A stretch of DNA of 64,000 nt from an uncultured Muribaculaceae bacterium (GTDB lineage Bacteria > Bacteroidota > Bacteroidia > Bacteroidales > Muribaculaceae), in assembly GCA_910587475.1 (NCBI GenBank), contig CAJUMR010000007.1:26797-90796 (forward strand), in the 5' to 3' direction. Below, piece after piece: positions 9,288-17,880 of this stretch. The stretch's first letter is position 1; every line of letters starts with the position of its first letter. Made by a program: the position numbers and the translations under genes. The notes beneath the pieces were generated by a model that made no database searches, was not told the origin of the DNA, and saw only the letters and a program-made list of their open reading frames with translations.

Positions 9288-10055
9288 TTACTGACGCTGT
9301 GCGGCTTGCTTAATTTTTATAAGTTTCTGCAAGAAACGCAATTGGTCTGCAAAGTAAATACTTTTTTTCGGATAATTCAAACTTAAATTGGATATTATTT
9401 CATAAGCCCGCTCGTATCGGCCTTGTTTTATGAATATTTTTGCGAGGCTTTCGCTAAGGAGTGAGTCATCTGACGGAACGTTGGGTTTCGGCTGATGGGT
9501 CTGTTGAGGCGGTGCAGGAGTGTCGGCGGTGTCTATTTCGTAGGCCGGGGTGAGCGGATCTGCGGGGGCGTGGTCGCGGACAAAGGCGCTGATGCGTTCT
9601 TCGAGGCTTCCGGGTTCGGGGCTGGCGGTGTCTGAGCTGTTGTCGCCGTCGAGGAGCAATGTCTCTGAGTACTCGGGGGTGGGGTTGAAAATCAGCTGTT
9701 CGAGGAGGCGCGTCTCGGCAGGATCGGCAGTGCCGTAGTTGGCGAAGAAGGTGTCAAGGGCGCTGTCGGTCGACTGTTCAGGCTCGGGTTCGGCCGGAGG
9801 GTAGATCGACGAGAAGTCGGCGCTGTGGTCAGAGAGCTGGTTGAAAATAGCCGTCTTGTCGCCGCTGATTACGGCGAGGTGAAACTGCAGGGCTGCCGCT
9901 TCACTATCTGACAGCTGATCTTTGTGGAGACGCAGCAGGGTCATTGCCGGCAGGGCGAAGTAGGGCATGCGGCGGTTGAGGTCGCGCAGGGTGTCGATGT
10001 CGACAGCGGCCGGATCGGCTGCGAGAAGTCTTGCGGGTGATAGGGGTTGCTCCAT
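9288..10055 (-). CDS. TPR-like hypothetical protein between lptE and secG
   Basis: Cytoplasmic-looking protein of 255 residues with no signal peptide. The N-terminal part is helical and reads like a short repeat (LRDLNRRMPYFALPAMTLLRLH near 25-46). The middle, about 90-190, is acidic and Pro-rich, probably flexible. The C-terminal 50 residues form one recognisable tetratricopeptide-like unit (FIKQGRYERAYEIISNLSLNYP). It starts 5 bases after the lptE stop, so it is in the same operon. Similar proteins occupy this slot in other Bacteroidales, which hints at a link with envelope transport, but no function is known to me. Confidence 0.8.
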   Translation of the reverse strand: MEQPLSPARLLAADPAAVDIDTLRDLNRRMPYFALPAMTLLRLHKDQLSDSEAAALQFHLAVISGDKTAIFNQLSDHSADFSSIYPPAEPEPEQSTDSALDTFFANYGTADPAETRLLEQLIFNPTPEYSETLLLDGDNSSDTASPEPGSLEERISAFVRDHAPADPLTPAYEIDTADTPAPPQQTHQPKPNVPSDDSLLSESLAKIFIKQGRYERAYEIISNLSLNYPKKSIYFADQLRFLQKLIKIKQAAQRQ

Positions 10056-10060
10056 GATCG

Positions 10061-10594
10061 TTACCAGTCGCCGAGGGTTGCGTTGAATATCAGTTCGACA
10101 AGTTCTTTGGCTATCTGTTGGCAGAGGTCGTCCTGCACGTCGTTGAGCATCAGCGAGCTGTCGAAGTCGCGGTAAGCGCTGAATGTCTGGTCGACGTCTT
10201 TGTTTTCCTGCTTGTTGTCGATGTACTTGACGCGCACCGATATCGTCAGTCGTGTCTGCGAAGCGTAGGCGTTCTCGGTGACGGCCTGAGGCGACAGGCT
10301 GTAGCCGGTGATCTCTCCTTCGAGCTGCAGGTCAGAGGCTCCGTCGACGATCTGGAGTCGTGTGTTGCGGGTGATGTAGTCGAGGAGTTCGTTTTCGAAG
10401 GTCTGCTGCAGAGGAGGGTAGACGAGGGCTGCGCGGATCGGAAATTCAGATACGTGGATCGTGCGGTAGACGGTGTAGTCGAGGGCCGAACCGTTGAATT
10501 TATAGCTGATGCGGCATGCCGGAGCAGCGGCGATCAGGGCGACTGCAATAAGCAGAGAGCGTATGATGTTGCGGTGTCTATTGGTCGAGGCCAT
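10061..10594 (-). CDS. lptE: LptE-like LPS assembly lipoprotein
   Basis: Outer-membrane lipoprotein of 177 residues that partners LptD in placing lipopolysaccharide in the outer leaflet. A signal peptide with hydrophobic core SLLIAVALIAAAP ends at a Cys (AAPAC), giving a plausible lipobox. The mature part begins ISYKFNGSALDY and contains LQLEGEITGYSLSPQA, the pattern of Bacteroidetes LptE. The start at 10594 is preferred over 10651 because the longer form would add 19 polar residues before the signal peptide. It overlaps the end of the sigma-54 regulator by 17 bases, so the two are probably coupled. Confidence 0.85.
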   Translation of the reverse strand: MASTNRHRNIIRSLLIAVALIAAAPACRISYKFNGSALDYTVYRTIHVSEFPIRAALVYPPLQQTFENELLDYITRNTRLQIVDGASDLQLEGEITGYSLSPQAVTENAYASQTRLTISVRVKYIDNKQENKDVDQTFSAYRDFDSSLMLNDVQDDLCQQIAKELVELIFNATLGDW

Positions 10595-11816
10595 ATTCTT
10601 TGATTTTTCTGTAGAGGGTGCGTTCTGATATGCCGAGCTCGCGGGCTGCAATCTTGCGTCGGCCGCTGTTGCGTTCGAGAGCGGCCTCTATTGCCTGGCG
10701 TTCTTCTTCTTCGAGCGAGCGCGGCTCGGGGTTGATGAGCGACGGCACGGCCGGGGCATGGGAGATGTCGACGAGAGCGGTCGGCATCACGTCGAGGGGT
10801 TGAGAGGCGGGAGTTTCGGGCGTTGCTTCGTCTTTGACGTCGACAAATGGCTCTACGAGTTTCGGCCTGTTGCCGCCGAGTTGCGATTTGAGTTCGTCGA
10901 TCTGGGACTGCAGTCTGAATATGAGGTTGAATATCATCTCGCGCTCATTGTCGTAGGCGTGGGTGCGCGACGGCGACAGGGCCGGAGCATAGACCGTGGC
11001 GTTGGCCGGAAGATAGTGGCCGACGGTGTCGCTGTCGACGGTGTTGCCGCTTTCGAAGAGGGCTATCTGTTCGACAACGTTTTTGAGCTGGCGCACGTTG
11101 CCGGGCCACGAGTAGTGGGCTATGGCGCTCCGGGCCGAGTTGTCGAAGGTGACGGGTGCCGTGCGGTAGCGCTCGGCGAAGTCAGAGGCAAATTTGCGCG
11201 TGAGCAGAAATATGTCGTCGCCTCTGTCGCGCAGCGGCGGAATGTTGATCTGGACTGTCGACAGTCGGTAGTAGAGATCTTCGCGGAAGCGCCCGTCAGA
11301 CACGGCTTTGAGCAGGTCGACGTTGGTGGCCGCGACCACTCTGATGTTGGTTTTCTGGACTGTCGAAGATCCTACTTTGAGAAATTCGCCGGTCTCGAGC
11401 ACTCGAAGCAGGCGCGCCTGCGTGGTAAGCGGTAGTTCGGCGACTTCATCGAGGAAAATTGTTCCTCCGTTGGCTTCTTCGAAGTAGCCTTTTCGCGAGG
11501 CCACCGCACCGGTGAACGAACCTTTTTCGTGGCCGAACAGCTCGGAGTCGATCGTGCCCTCGGGTATCGCACCGCAGTTGACGGCGATGAATTTCGAGTG
11601 TTTTCGGGGGCTGTAGGCGTGGATTATCTGAGGGAAAAATTCCTTTCCTGTGCCGCTTTCGCCGATGACGAGAACAGATAGGTCGATCGGCGCGACACGT
11701 ATCGCCCTCGCCACTGCTACCTGCAGCGACGGGGAGTTGCCGACGATGCCCAGACGCTGTTTGGCCTGTCGCACATCGGCCGGAATTTCATTTTGAGAAA
11801 TCAATTCTTGCGGCAT
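10578..11816 (-). CDS. Sigma-54-dependent transcriptional activator (AAA+ and Fis-type HTH)
   Basis: Enhancer-binding protein of 412 residues that remodels sigma-54 RNA polymerase. The AAA+ domain has Walker A GESGTGKE (52-59), a sigma-54 contact loop GSFTGA (99-104, a tolerated variant of GAFTGA), Walker B with TIFLDE near 120, and the arginine-finger region FREDLYYRL. The C-terminus has a Fis-type helix-turn-helix (AARELGISERTLYRKIKEYG). There is no receiver, GAF or PAS domain; only about 25 residues precede the AAA+ domain, so activity must be controlled by level or by a partner. A TATCTTTG box at 11843-11850 (minus strand) lies just upstream. It overlaps lptE and may control envelope genes, as inferred from context only. 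Confidence 0.92.
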   Translation of the reverse strand: MPQELISQNEIPADVRQAKQRLGIVGNSPSLQVAVARAIRVAPIDLSVLVIGESGTGKEFFPQIIHAYSPRKHSKFIAVNCGAIPEGTIDSELFGHEKGSFTGAVASRKGYFEEANGGTIFLDEVAELPLTTQARLLRVLETGEFLKVGSSTVQKTNIRVVAATNVDLLKAVSDGRFREDLYYRLSTVQINIPPLRDRGDDIFLLTRKFASDFAERYRTAPVTFDNSARSAIAHYSWPGNVRQLKNVVEQIALFESGNTVDSDTVGHYLPANATVYAPALSPSRTHAYDNEREMIFNLIFRLQSQIDELKSQLGGNRPKLVEPFVDVKDEATPETPASQPLDVMPTALVDISHAPAVPSLINPEPRSLEEEERQAIEAALERNSGRRKIAARELGISERTLYRKIKEYGLDQ

Positions 11817-11842
11817 AATGACTCTTCTGGGGATGGGAAATG

Positions 11843-11850
11843 CAAAGATA
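11843..11850 (-). promoter_or_regulatory. Putative -7 element of the sigma-54 activator gene
   Basis: On the minus strand this reads TATCTTTG, matching the Bacteroidetes TAnnTTTG -7 element, 27 bases before the start codon. No TTTG element sits at the usual 19-21 base spacing, so confidence is moderate. Confidence 0.45.
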
Positions 11851-11896
11851 GCATTTATCTGCGAGTCAACGGGTGCAAATGGCCATTTTTTTATCC

Positions 11897-13048
11897 TCAG
11901 CGCAGGCTCAAGGCTTTGGCGAGGCTTATGATCTGGGTGACGGTGTCGGCGAGATTGCGGGCGGCCTTGTCGGGGTCGAGGGCGTCGGAGAGGGCGACAG
12001 GACCAGGCTGTATCGAGAGAATGGCTGCAAATCCGGCTTGGTCGAGGGCAGCAGAGTGCTCGACCGAACCTCCGAGCGCTACCACAGGGATGCCGCGTCG
12101 CCGGGCTGCGGTCAGCACTCCGTGAGGCGTCTTGCCCATCAGAGTCTGACTGTCGATGCGGCCTTCGCCCGTGATTATGAGATCGGCGCCGTCGATGAGA
12201 CGGTCGAAGCCGACGGCTTGCAGAACCATGTCGATCCCAGGCATGAGTGAAGCTCCGAGAACGGCTGCGAAGGCACCTCCGAGGCCTCCGGCTGCTCCTG
12301 CACCCGGCATGTCGGTGACGTCGGTCGATGTCGTGCGGGCAAGCACGCGGGCAAACGACTGCATGGCGTTGTCGAGAGTCGCGATCATCGCGTCGTCGGC
12401 TCCTTTCTGCCGTGCGAACACATGTGCTGCACCGGAGGGGCCGCAGAAGGGATTGTCGACGTCACATGCTACAATGATGGAAGTGTCGGCCAGTCGCGGA
12501 TCCAGTCCCGACAGATCGATCGAGTCGATGCGGGCGAGGTCGCCTCCGCATCCGTGGGCCGATACGCTGCGTCCGTCGCGGTCGAGAAAGCGGGCGCCGA
12601 GCGCCGTGAGCATGCCAATGCCGGCGTCGTTGGTGGCGCTGCCACCGATGCCGATGAGCAGTCGCCGGCATCCGCGGCTGATGGCGTCAGCGATGAGTTG
12701 GCCTGTGCCGAAGGTCGAGGTCGCCATGGGGTTGCGTTCTTCAGGGTCGAGTAGCGGGAGTCCGCTTGCACGTGCCATTTCGATGATGGCCGTCGATCCG
12801 TCGGCCGATATGCCGTAGGAGGCCTTGATGGGGCGCAGCAGCGGGTCGCCGACGGTCGCCGACACTTCGTGGCCGTCGAGGGCATGGATCAGAGCGTCGA
12901 CGGTGCCTTCGCCTCCGTCGCCGAGAGGCACTTTGACCACGCTGCAGCGTGGCATCGCTGTGTTTATGGCCGCTTGGCATACATCGGCGAAACGGCTTGA
13001 TGAAATCGATCCTTTGAAGGAGTCGGCAGCTATGACTATCTTTTTCAT
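11897..13048 (-). CDS. Glycerate kinase (GlxK/GarK family)
   Basis: Glycerate 2-kinase type enzyme of 383 residues: glycerate plus ATP gives phosphoglycerate, feeding glycolysis. The sequence opens KKIVIAADSFKGSISS, the family N-terminus. It contains GDGGEGT near residue 45 (phosphate-binding), GIGGSATNDAGIGML and ITGEGRIDSQTLMGKTPHG, all family signatures. The start at 13048 is chosen because it gives the standard N-terminus and because the promoter-like boxes at 13073-13104 lie just upstream; a start at 13084 would fall in them. It ends 80 bases before the sigma-54 activator; whether the two are co-transcribed is unclear. Confidence 0.92.
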   Translation of the reverse strand: MKKIVIAADSFKGSISSSRFADVCQAAINTAMPRCSVVKVPLGDGGEGTVDALIHALDGHEVSATVGDPLLRPIKASYGISADGSTAIIEMARASGLPLLDPEERNPMATSTFGTGQLIADAISRGCRRLLIGIGGSATNDAGIGMLTALGARFLDRDGRSVSAHGCGGDLARIDSIDLSGLDPRLADTSIIVACDVDNPFCGPSGAAHVFARQKGADDAMIATLDNAMQSFARVLARTTSTDVTDMPGAGAAGGLGGAFAAVLGASLMPGIDMVLQAVGFDRLIDGADLIITGEGRIDSQTLMGKTPHGVLTAARRRGIPVVALGGSVEHSAALDQAGFAAILSIQPGPVALSDALDPDKAARNLADTVTQIISLAKALSLR

Positions 13049-13072
13049 TGTTGTCAGGAGTAGTTGATGCCG

Positions 13073-13104
13073 TAAAGTTAGCAAACCATCCGAAAACCGC
13101 CAAA
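13073..13104 (-). promoter_or_regulatory. Putative promoter of glycerate kinase
   Basis: On the minus strand, TTTG (13101-13104), a 20-base spacer and TAACTTTA (13073-13080). This differs from the Bacteroidetes consensus TAnnTTTG by its last base. It gives a short 5' leader. Confidence 0.5.
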
Positions 13105-13159
13105 AAACGATCGGGAGATAACTTTTTTAGAAGGGGCAGTTTATCCGCTATGGAAAATA

Positions 13160-13191
13160 TTTGATTTTACCCAATATTAATCCTAACTTTG
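13160..13191 (+). promoter_or_regulatory. Promoter of the tandem small lipoprotein genes
   Basis: TTTG (13160-13163), a 20-base spacer and TAACTTTG (13184-13191): an exact match to the Bacteroidetes primary sigma factor consensus. The predicted transcript start lies about 35 bases before the ATG at 13233. Confidence 0.75.
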
Positions 13192-13232
13192 CGAATAAGA
13201 CATCAATTCATCAATTAAAACCATAAAATCGC

Positions 13233-13646
13233 ATGAAATGCCTACATAAGTCGTATCTCACGATAATGAAATCAAAATACATTTTAGCATTGCTATCAGT
13301 ATATTTTATATGTAGCGCACAAATGTGCGAATCCGAAGGTAATGAGCGATTTGTGCATGAAGATGCATTTTTTCACAATAGTAGTGACGAAACTATCCAA
13401 ATTTTAGAAATGATGACACTGCAAGACAAACCGGTGTACCCTAATGCCCTGTCCTCTATCCGCGATCGATTGACTCCAATAGAACCGCAGGAGTTTATAA
13501 GGCTTAAAGTACCTGTTAGTCCGGGAATGCGTGACGGTAGAGATTGGGAGATTCTTGTATTCAAGCAAAGTACGATCGACCGATATACTGACGAGGAAAT
13601 CATTGCAAAAAATATATTTGACAAGCTGTATGTATTTACATACTAG
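13233..13646 (+). CDS. Small secreted protein, first of a tandem pair, with premature TAG
   Basis: Unrecognised protein of 137 residues with an N-terminal hydrophobic segment (about 15-31) and a Cys after it, possibly a lipoprotein. Its C-terminal part (EILVFKQSTIDRYTDEEII, then DKLYVFTY) matches the next gene (QVLVFEQSTLDAYSLDEII, then DKRYVLTY), so they are paralogues. The stop TAG at 13644-13646 falls exactly where the paralogue continues. Reading on in frame gives 14 more codons (DFVVADQKITYVGK, then TAA) that resemble the paralogue tail, so the gene is probably truncated by a point change or insertion. ATG 13266 is an alternative start. The A-rich sequence before 13233 favours the longer form. 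Function unknown. Confidence 0.7.
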   Translation: MKCLHKSYLTIMKSKYILALLSVYFICSAQMCESEGNERFVHEDAFFHNSSDETIQILEMMTLQDKPVYPNALSSIRDRLTPIEPQEFIRLKVPVSPGMRDGRDWEILVFKQSTIDRYTDEEIIAKNIFDKLYVFTY

Positions 13647-13697
13647 GACTTTGTTGTCGCAGATCAAAAAATCACATACGTTGGCAAATAATCAGTC

Positions 13698-14153
13698 ATG
13701 CAGCCATCCAAGACTATCATTTATCGGACTGTTAGAACCGTTGTTTTTGCGGCAGTGTCGTCCATCTTGACTTCATGTCTGGTTGATCCGCCAAATCAAC
13801 CTATACCTCTAATTGTCACGAACAATTCGGAGCAGAATATCGGAGTAATTTCGATGCGCACATGGGGCGACGTCGTGCTGACACCAAGCTATTTTGAAAA
13901 CGATTATTTTCCTCCACTAACAACAATCGCTCCAGGACAAGAATATCAAATCGTTTATATAACAACGGAAAACTTTTTAAAAGAAGGTGGAACGGTTCAG
14001 GTTCTTGTTTTCGAGCAATCGACACTTGATGCGTATAGTCTCGACGAAATAATAAGACAGGATATCTACGACAAGCGTTATGTTTTGACATACGATAAAT
14101 TGGTAAATAACGGTTTTAGTATCGATTATTCTGGCTCTGATCCGGATGTTTAA
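13698..14153 (+). CDS. Small lipoprotein, second of the tandem pair
   Basis: Unrecognised lipoprotein of 151 residues. The signal peptide ends in lipobox ILTSC (Cys27). The mature region starts with a beta-rich stretch (PIPLIVTNNSEQNIGVISM) and ends with the block shared with the preceding gene (VLVFEQSTLDAYSLDEII, DIYDKRYVLTY) plus a 19-residue tail DKLVNNGFSIDYSGSDPDV. The gene lies 51 bases after its paralogue, likely in one transcript. Both genes look more AT-rich than their neighbours. Function unknown; a surface-exposed or periplasmic role is inference from the lipobox. Confidence 0.75.
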   Translation: MQPSKTIIYRTVRTVVFAAVSSILTSCLVDPPNQPIPLIVTNNSEQNIGVISMRTWGDVVLTPSYFENDYFPPLTTIAPGQEYQIVYITTENFLKEGGTVQVLVFEQSTLDAYSLDEIIRQDIYDKRYVLTYDKLVNNGFSIDYSGSDPDV

Positions 14154-14297
14154 CCGGCCTGTTATTTTTTTGACAGAATGACGGGAAATTGATGTGCAGC
14201 AGTTCACTCTGTTGGACGAGCGGTTTTTTTGCGTTTTTTTGCGGGCGGTTTTATGTGAATTTTGATTGGGGGTCAATATATTTTGAGAAAAAAAGGT

Positions 14298-14305
14298 TAG
14301 TTTTG
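14298..14305 (+). promoter_or_regulatory. Putative -7 element before the Ig-like lipoprotein gene
   Basis: TAGTTTTG matches TAnnTTTG, 50 bases before the ATG at 14356. No TTTG is seen at the expected spacing. Confidence 0.4.
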
Positions 14306-14355
14306 CAGTTGGAATCATGCGTAGGTGTGTTTTACCAAGGAAAGAATAGCAAAAT

Positions 14356-16419
14356 ATGAATAGACGATTCACATATATGCACATGCTTGTGGCCGCCGTT
14401 TTAGCGGCTGCTGTGACAGCATGTGCGAGCATCGGTCGGCCAGAGGGCGGTCCGCGCGACGAGGAGCCGCCGAAGTTTGTGCATTCGAGTCCGCGTCCCG
14501 GTCAGTTGAAGGTCGACGGCAATAAGATCACAGTGGTTTTTGACGAGAATATTCAGCTTGACGATGCGTTCAACAAGGTGGTTGTCTCGCCGGTTCAGAT
14601 CCAGCAGCCGGCTATCAGTTCCAACGCCAAGACCGTGACCGTGGAGCTTCGCGACACGTTGTTGCCTAATACCACTTATTCGATAGACTTCGCCGACGGC
14701 ATCAAGGATCTTAACGAAGGCAACATCCTCGATGGTTTTGCGATCGATTTCGCCACCGGCGACACTATCGACACGTTGAGAATATCGGGCATTGTGCTCG
14801 AAGCGCGCACTCTCGAACCAGCGCAGGGTATGCTTGTCGGAGTGCATTCTAATCTCGAGGACTCGGCGCTGACAACTGAGGTGTTTGACCGCATAGCACG
14901 CACAAACCAGTACGGCCAGTTCACGATCCGCAATCTCAAGGCCGGAACTTACCGGGTATATGCACTCAAGGACATGAACCGCGACTTCAAGTGGGACAGA
15001 TCGGAGGATGTAGCGTTCTATGACTACACGGTTTCGCCGACGGTCGAGAATATCGAGGTCTGCGACACGTTCCTGCGCGCCGACGGTACAGATTCGCTGG
15101 TGACACACGGCGGTATAAAGTATCTGCCCAACGATGTGCTTCTGACGTGGTTCAACGAGGGTTACAGCCCTCAGTATATGAAAAATTACAGCCGTCCGGA
15201 GCGGCGCAAGATAGCGATCACCTTTGCGGCGGAGTCAGACACTCTGCCTGAAATCACGATCGCAGACGGCCCTCACAGCGGGCGCCCGATCGACGATTGG
15301 GCTGTGGCAGAGGTGAGCCAGACGCGTGACTCGCTGATCTACTGGATCCGCGACACGGCTGTCGTGAGCACCGATTCGCTGCGTCTGTCGATAAAGTATC
15401 TTAAAACAGATACGGCCGACCGTCTGAGCTGGCAGACCGATACTCTGCGGTTCTTCTTCCGCGATCCAAAACAGAGCAAAAAGGAGAAGAAAAAGAAAGA
15501 GGAAGAGGAGGCAGACACTGTTGTGACCGATGGGTTCGGAGTGCCGCAGCCGAAAGATTTCCTTAATTTCACTGTCGGCGGTGGAGCTGTAGAGGTGTAT
15601 GCGCCACTCGTGTTCCAGTCTGATCAGCCGATCGATTCGATAGCTCCTGGAGCGGTTAAGCTGGAGATGATGGTCGACACGTTGTGGACTCCAGTCAAGA
15701 TCGGAGGTCTGCGTCCCGATTCGCTGCAGCCGTTGCTCAATCGGGAGCTTGCGGTCGATTGGACGCCCGGCTCCAAGTACAGGGTTTCGGTCGATTCGGC
15801 CACGGTGTTCGGCATCTATGGAGTGTGGAACAAACCTATCGAGCAGGAATTCACGGTAAAGTCGCTCGACGAGTATTCCAATCTTGTGTTCAACGTTACG
15901 GGCGTTGAGCCGGATTCGTCAGGAGTCATGCCCAAGATCTACGTCGAACTTCTGTCGGGCGACGACAAGGTGCAGCGGGTCGCTCCTGTAGTCGATGGCC
16001 GTGCAGAGTTCCGTTTTCTTGCGCCGTCGGTCTATTATGCGCGTCTCTATATCGACGCCAACGGCAACGGCCGGTGGGACACGGGCAACATAGCTCTGAA
16101 GCTGCAGCCTGAAGAAGTGTACTATTACAGCAAGAAACTGCAACTCAAGAAGAATTGGGACATCGAGCAGTCGTGGGATATCAACGAACTTGCGATCGAC
16201 GCCCAGAAGCCATTAGCGATAAAGAAGAATAAGCCAAAGCCGAAGAAAGGCGAGCGTCTGAACAAAGAGGATGAAGAGGAAGAGTATGATGAGTTCGGTA
16301 ATCCGATCGATGGAAACAACAGTTTCGACCGTTACGATCCGAGCAATATCAACAACCGGCGTCCGACCAACCAGTCGCGTCCAGGCCTCAGAAACAACGG
16401 CTTCGGCGCTACGCGATAA
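14356..16419 (+). CDS. Ig-like domain lipoprotein (SbsA/Big_5 type)
   Basis: Outer-membrane or periplasmic lipoprotein of 687 residues. The signal peptide ends in AVTAC (Cys23), followed by GRPEGGPRDEEPPKF, an opening typical of Bacteroidetes proteins with a bacterial Ig-like Big_5 domain. That domain spans about 38-130 (FVHSSPRPGQLKVDGNKITVVFDENI seen as its first strands). A carboxypeptidase-regulatory-like fold follows near 145-225 (GQFTIRNLKAGTYRVYALKDMN). Residues about 375-390 are a Lys/Glu-rich linker. The C-terminal 60 residues are charged and then Asn/Arg-rich. Such lipoproteins are conserved in the phylum but their role is not known. The nucleotidyltransferase gene follows after 40 bases. 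Confidence 0.88.
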   Translation: MNRRFTYMHMLVAAVLAAAVTACASIGRPEGGPRDEEPPKFVHSSPRPGQLKVDGNKITVVFDENIQLDDAFNKVVVSPVQIQQPAISSNAKTVTVELRDTLLPNTTYSIDFADGIKDLNEGNILDGFAIDFATGDTIDTLRISGIVLEARTLEPAQGMLVGVHSNLEDSALTTEVFDRIARTNQYGQFTIRNLKAGTYRVYALKDMNRDFKWDRSEDVAFYDYTVSPTVENIEVCDTFLRADGTDSLVTHGGIKYLPNDVLLTWFNEGYSPQYMKNYSRPERRKIAITFAAESDTLPEITIADGPHSGRPIDDWAVAEVSQTRDSLIYWIRDTAVVSTDSLRLSIKYLKTDTADRLSWQTDTLRFFFRDPKQSKKEKKKKEEEEADTVVTDGFGVPQPKDFLNFTVGGGAVEVYAPLVFQSDQPIDSIAPGAVKLEMMVDTLWTPVKIGGLRPDSLQPLLNRELAVDWTPGSKYRVSVDSATVFGIYGVWNKPIEQEFTVKSLDEYSNLVFNVTGVEPDSSGVMPKIYVELLSGDDKVQRVAPVVDGRAEFRFLAPSVYYARLYIDANGNGRWDTGNIALKLQPEEVYYYSKKLQLKKNWDIEQSWDINELAIDAQKPLAIKKNKPKPKKGERLNKEDEEEEYDEFGNPIDGNNSFDRYDPSNINNRRPTNQSRPGLRNNGFGATR

Positions 16420-16459
16420 GCAATGCAGAGACATCAATCATCTAAAAACAGATAAAGCA

Positions 16460-17176
16460 ATGAAATATGTAATTTTAGCAGCAGGCCTCGGGTCACGTTT
16501 CGCCAAAAACGGCGAGAAGAAGCCTAAGCCTCTCGTTGAGATCGAAGGTCAACCGATGATCGGCCGCCTGATCGATATTCTGATGAAACATGGCGGCGAG
16601 CAGATCAACATCGTTGCCAACAGCCGCATGCCCGAACTGGTCGAATATCTCGAGGATCTTAAGTCGAAGGGCTATCCTCTGGTGGTGAGGCCAATCGTAT
16701 CGGATAACTCCTACTATAGCCTTTCGGAGGCCGCCAAAGGCGTGGAAGGCCGGTTTATCGCAATGACTGTCGACACTATTTTCCCGCAGAAGGAATTTGA
16801 AGAGTATGTCAAGCAGTCGGAAGCGATGGCCGACGATGCTGTGCTGATGGGTCTGACACGTTTTATCGATGATGAAAGTCCCCTCTATGCGCGCATCGGC
16901 GATGACGGCAATGTGATCGACTATCGTTACGGCGGCGAGCCTTTTGCAGAGGGAGCTATCGTTTCGGCCGGACTTTATGCGCTGAACGACAAAGCGATGG
17001 ACATCGTTGCCAAGCGCGAAGGCTATCCCGAGTCGTTGAGCGACTTCCAGCGCATTCTCGCGGCTGAGACTGACATGAAGGTTGTGCCGTTTGAGTTCTC
17101 GAAGGCGATGGATGTCGATTGTCTCCACGATCAGAAAGTGGCCGAAGAGTTCCTGAAGGAAATCGCTGAGAAGTAA
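16460..17176 (+). CDS. NTP-transferase family (sugar-phosphate nucleotidyltransferase-like) protein
   Basis: Cytoplasmic nucleotidyltransferase of 238 residues with a Rossmann-like fold. The N-terminus reads KYVILAAGLGSRF, followed by KKPKPLVEIEGQPMI: the GxGxR...KPK pattern that binds the NTP. A metal-binding Asp is likely in AMTVDTIF near residue 100. No trimer-forming left-handed helix domain follows, so it resembles short MobA-like or choline/aminoethyl-phosphate cytidylyltransferase-like enzymes. An in-frame start at 16271 would overlap the previous gene by 149 bases in another frame and lacks homologous sequence, so 16460 is used. Substrate not determined. Neighbouring GtrA and polyprenyl synthase genes fit a role in surface-glycan precursors. 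Confidence 0.85.
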   Translation: MKYVILAAGLGSRFAKNGEKKPKPLVEIEGQPMIGRLIDILMKHGGEQINIVANSRMPELVEYLEDLKSKGYPLVVRPIVSDNSYYSLSEAAKGVEGRFIAMTVDTIFPQKEFEEYVKQSEAMADDAVLMGLTRFIDDESPLYARIGDDGNVIDYRYGGEPFAEGAIVSAGLYALNDKAMDIVAKREGYPESLSDFQRILAAETDMKVVPFEFSKAMDVDCLHDQKVAEEFLKEIAEK

Positions 17177-17206
17177 CCGTCACGGCAACAGAAAAAATCA
17201 ATATGG

Positions 17207-17248
17207 CTGCGGCGCGTTCACACCGATCGACGGGTGACCGCGCCGCAG
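17207..17248 (+). terminator. Terminator-like hairpin after the nucleotidyltransferase
   Basis: A 15-base stem with one mismatch (17207-17221 with 17234-17248), very GC-rich, between two convergent genes. No long T-run follows. Confidence 0.55.
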
Positions 17249-17307
17249 TTGTCTGTAGCACAGTTGTAATCAGATGTAGAATGAAAGTTGATTTGCGTTT
17301 GTAGAGA

Positions 17308-17799
17308 TCAGTGGGAGCGCGAGGTGATGAGGTTGAGGACGGAGTCGAATTTGACAAAGCGGTAGACAAATGTCCGCTGAAGCAACAGGTTCCATCCGAC
17401 CGATACAAATAACGATGCAGTCAGTCGTGCAATCGTGAAGCGCATCTCACGTGAAGCACCCCACAAGCCGAGGAGCGAACTGTTGAGGCATATTTCGTTG
17501 AGATATTCTGTGCCGTAGGCGTTGAGGAGCAATGATCCGACCCACACCATGAAGTATTTTATCACGACATTGGTGACGGGGCATTGAGATCCTCTGAAAG
17601 TCCATTTGTAGTTGATCGCGCAATTGACGATTCCGCCGGCTATCGCGCCTGCGGCCGCTGCATCACCGGCGCTGTTGCTGATGTAGGCGTAGACAAGAAA
17701 TGAAATGGCATAATCGACCCAAGCTGAAGCTTGCGATGTCGCCATGGCCTTTAGGAGCCAAGCCTTAGTTTTAATCCAGTCTAACAGGTTGATTGACAC
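17308..17799 (-). CDS. GtrA family membrane protein
   Basis: Inner-membrane protein of 163 residues with four predicted hydrophobic helices (about 24-42, 50-66, 83-103 and 122-142). The motif GGIVNCAINYKWTF near 54-67 is the GtrA family signature (N-x-x-x-N-Y-x-x-x-x-x-F). GtrA proteins are thought to help flip or present polyprenyl-linked sugars for surface glycosylation. It has its own promoter (17822-17853). Neighbours are a polyprenyl diphosphate synthase on the same strand and a convergent nucleotidyltransferase, both consistent with lipid-linked glycan work. Confidence 0.88.
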   Translation of the reverse strand: MSINLLDWIKTKAWLLKAMATSQASAWVDYAISFLVYAYISNSAGDAAAAGAIAGGIVNCAINYKWTFRGSQCPVTNVVIKYFMVWVGSLLLNAYGTEYLNEICLNSSLLGLWGASREMRFTIARLTASLFVSVGWNLLLQRTFVYRFVKFDSVLNLITSRSH

Positions 17800-17821
17800 A
17801 GCAGAAGTTTAGATATTTCCG

Positions 17822-17853
17822 CAAAGGTATGCAAAAAATATTCGTTCAGCAAA
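17822..17853 (-). promoter_or_regulatory. Promoter of the GtrA gene
   Basis: On the minus strand: TTTG (17850-17853), a 20-base spacer and TACCTTTG (17822-17829). This is an exact Bacteroidetes consensus match, 23 bases before the start codon. Confidence 0.75.
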
Positions 17854-17880
17854 TATTCGTAGTTAAAAAGAGTCAGCGTC

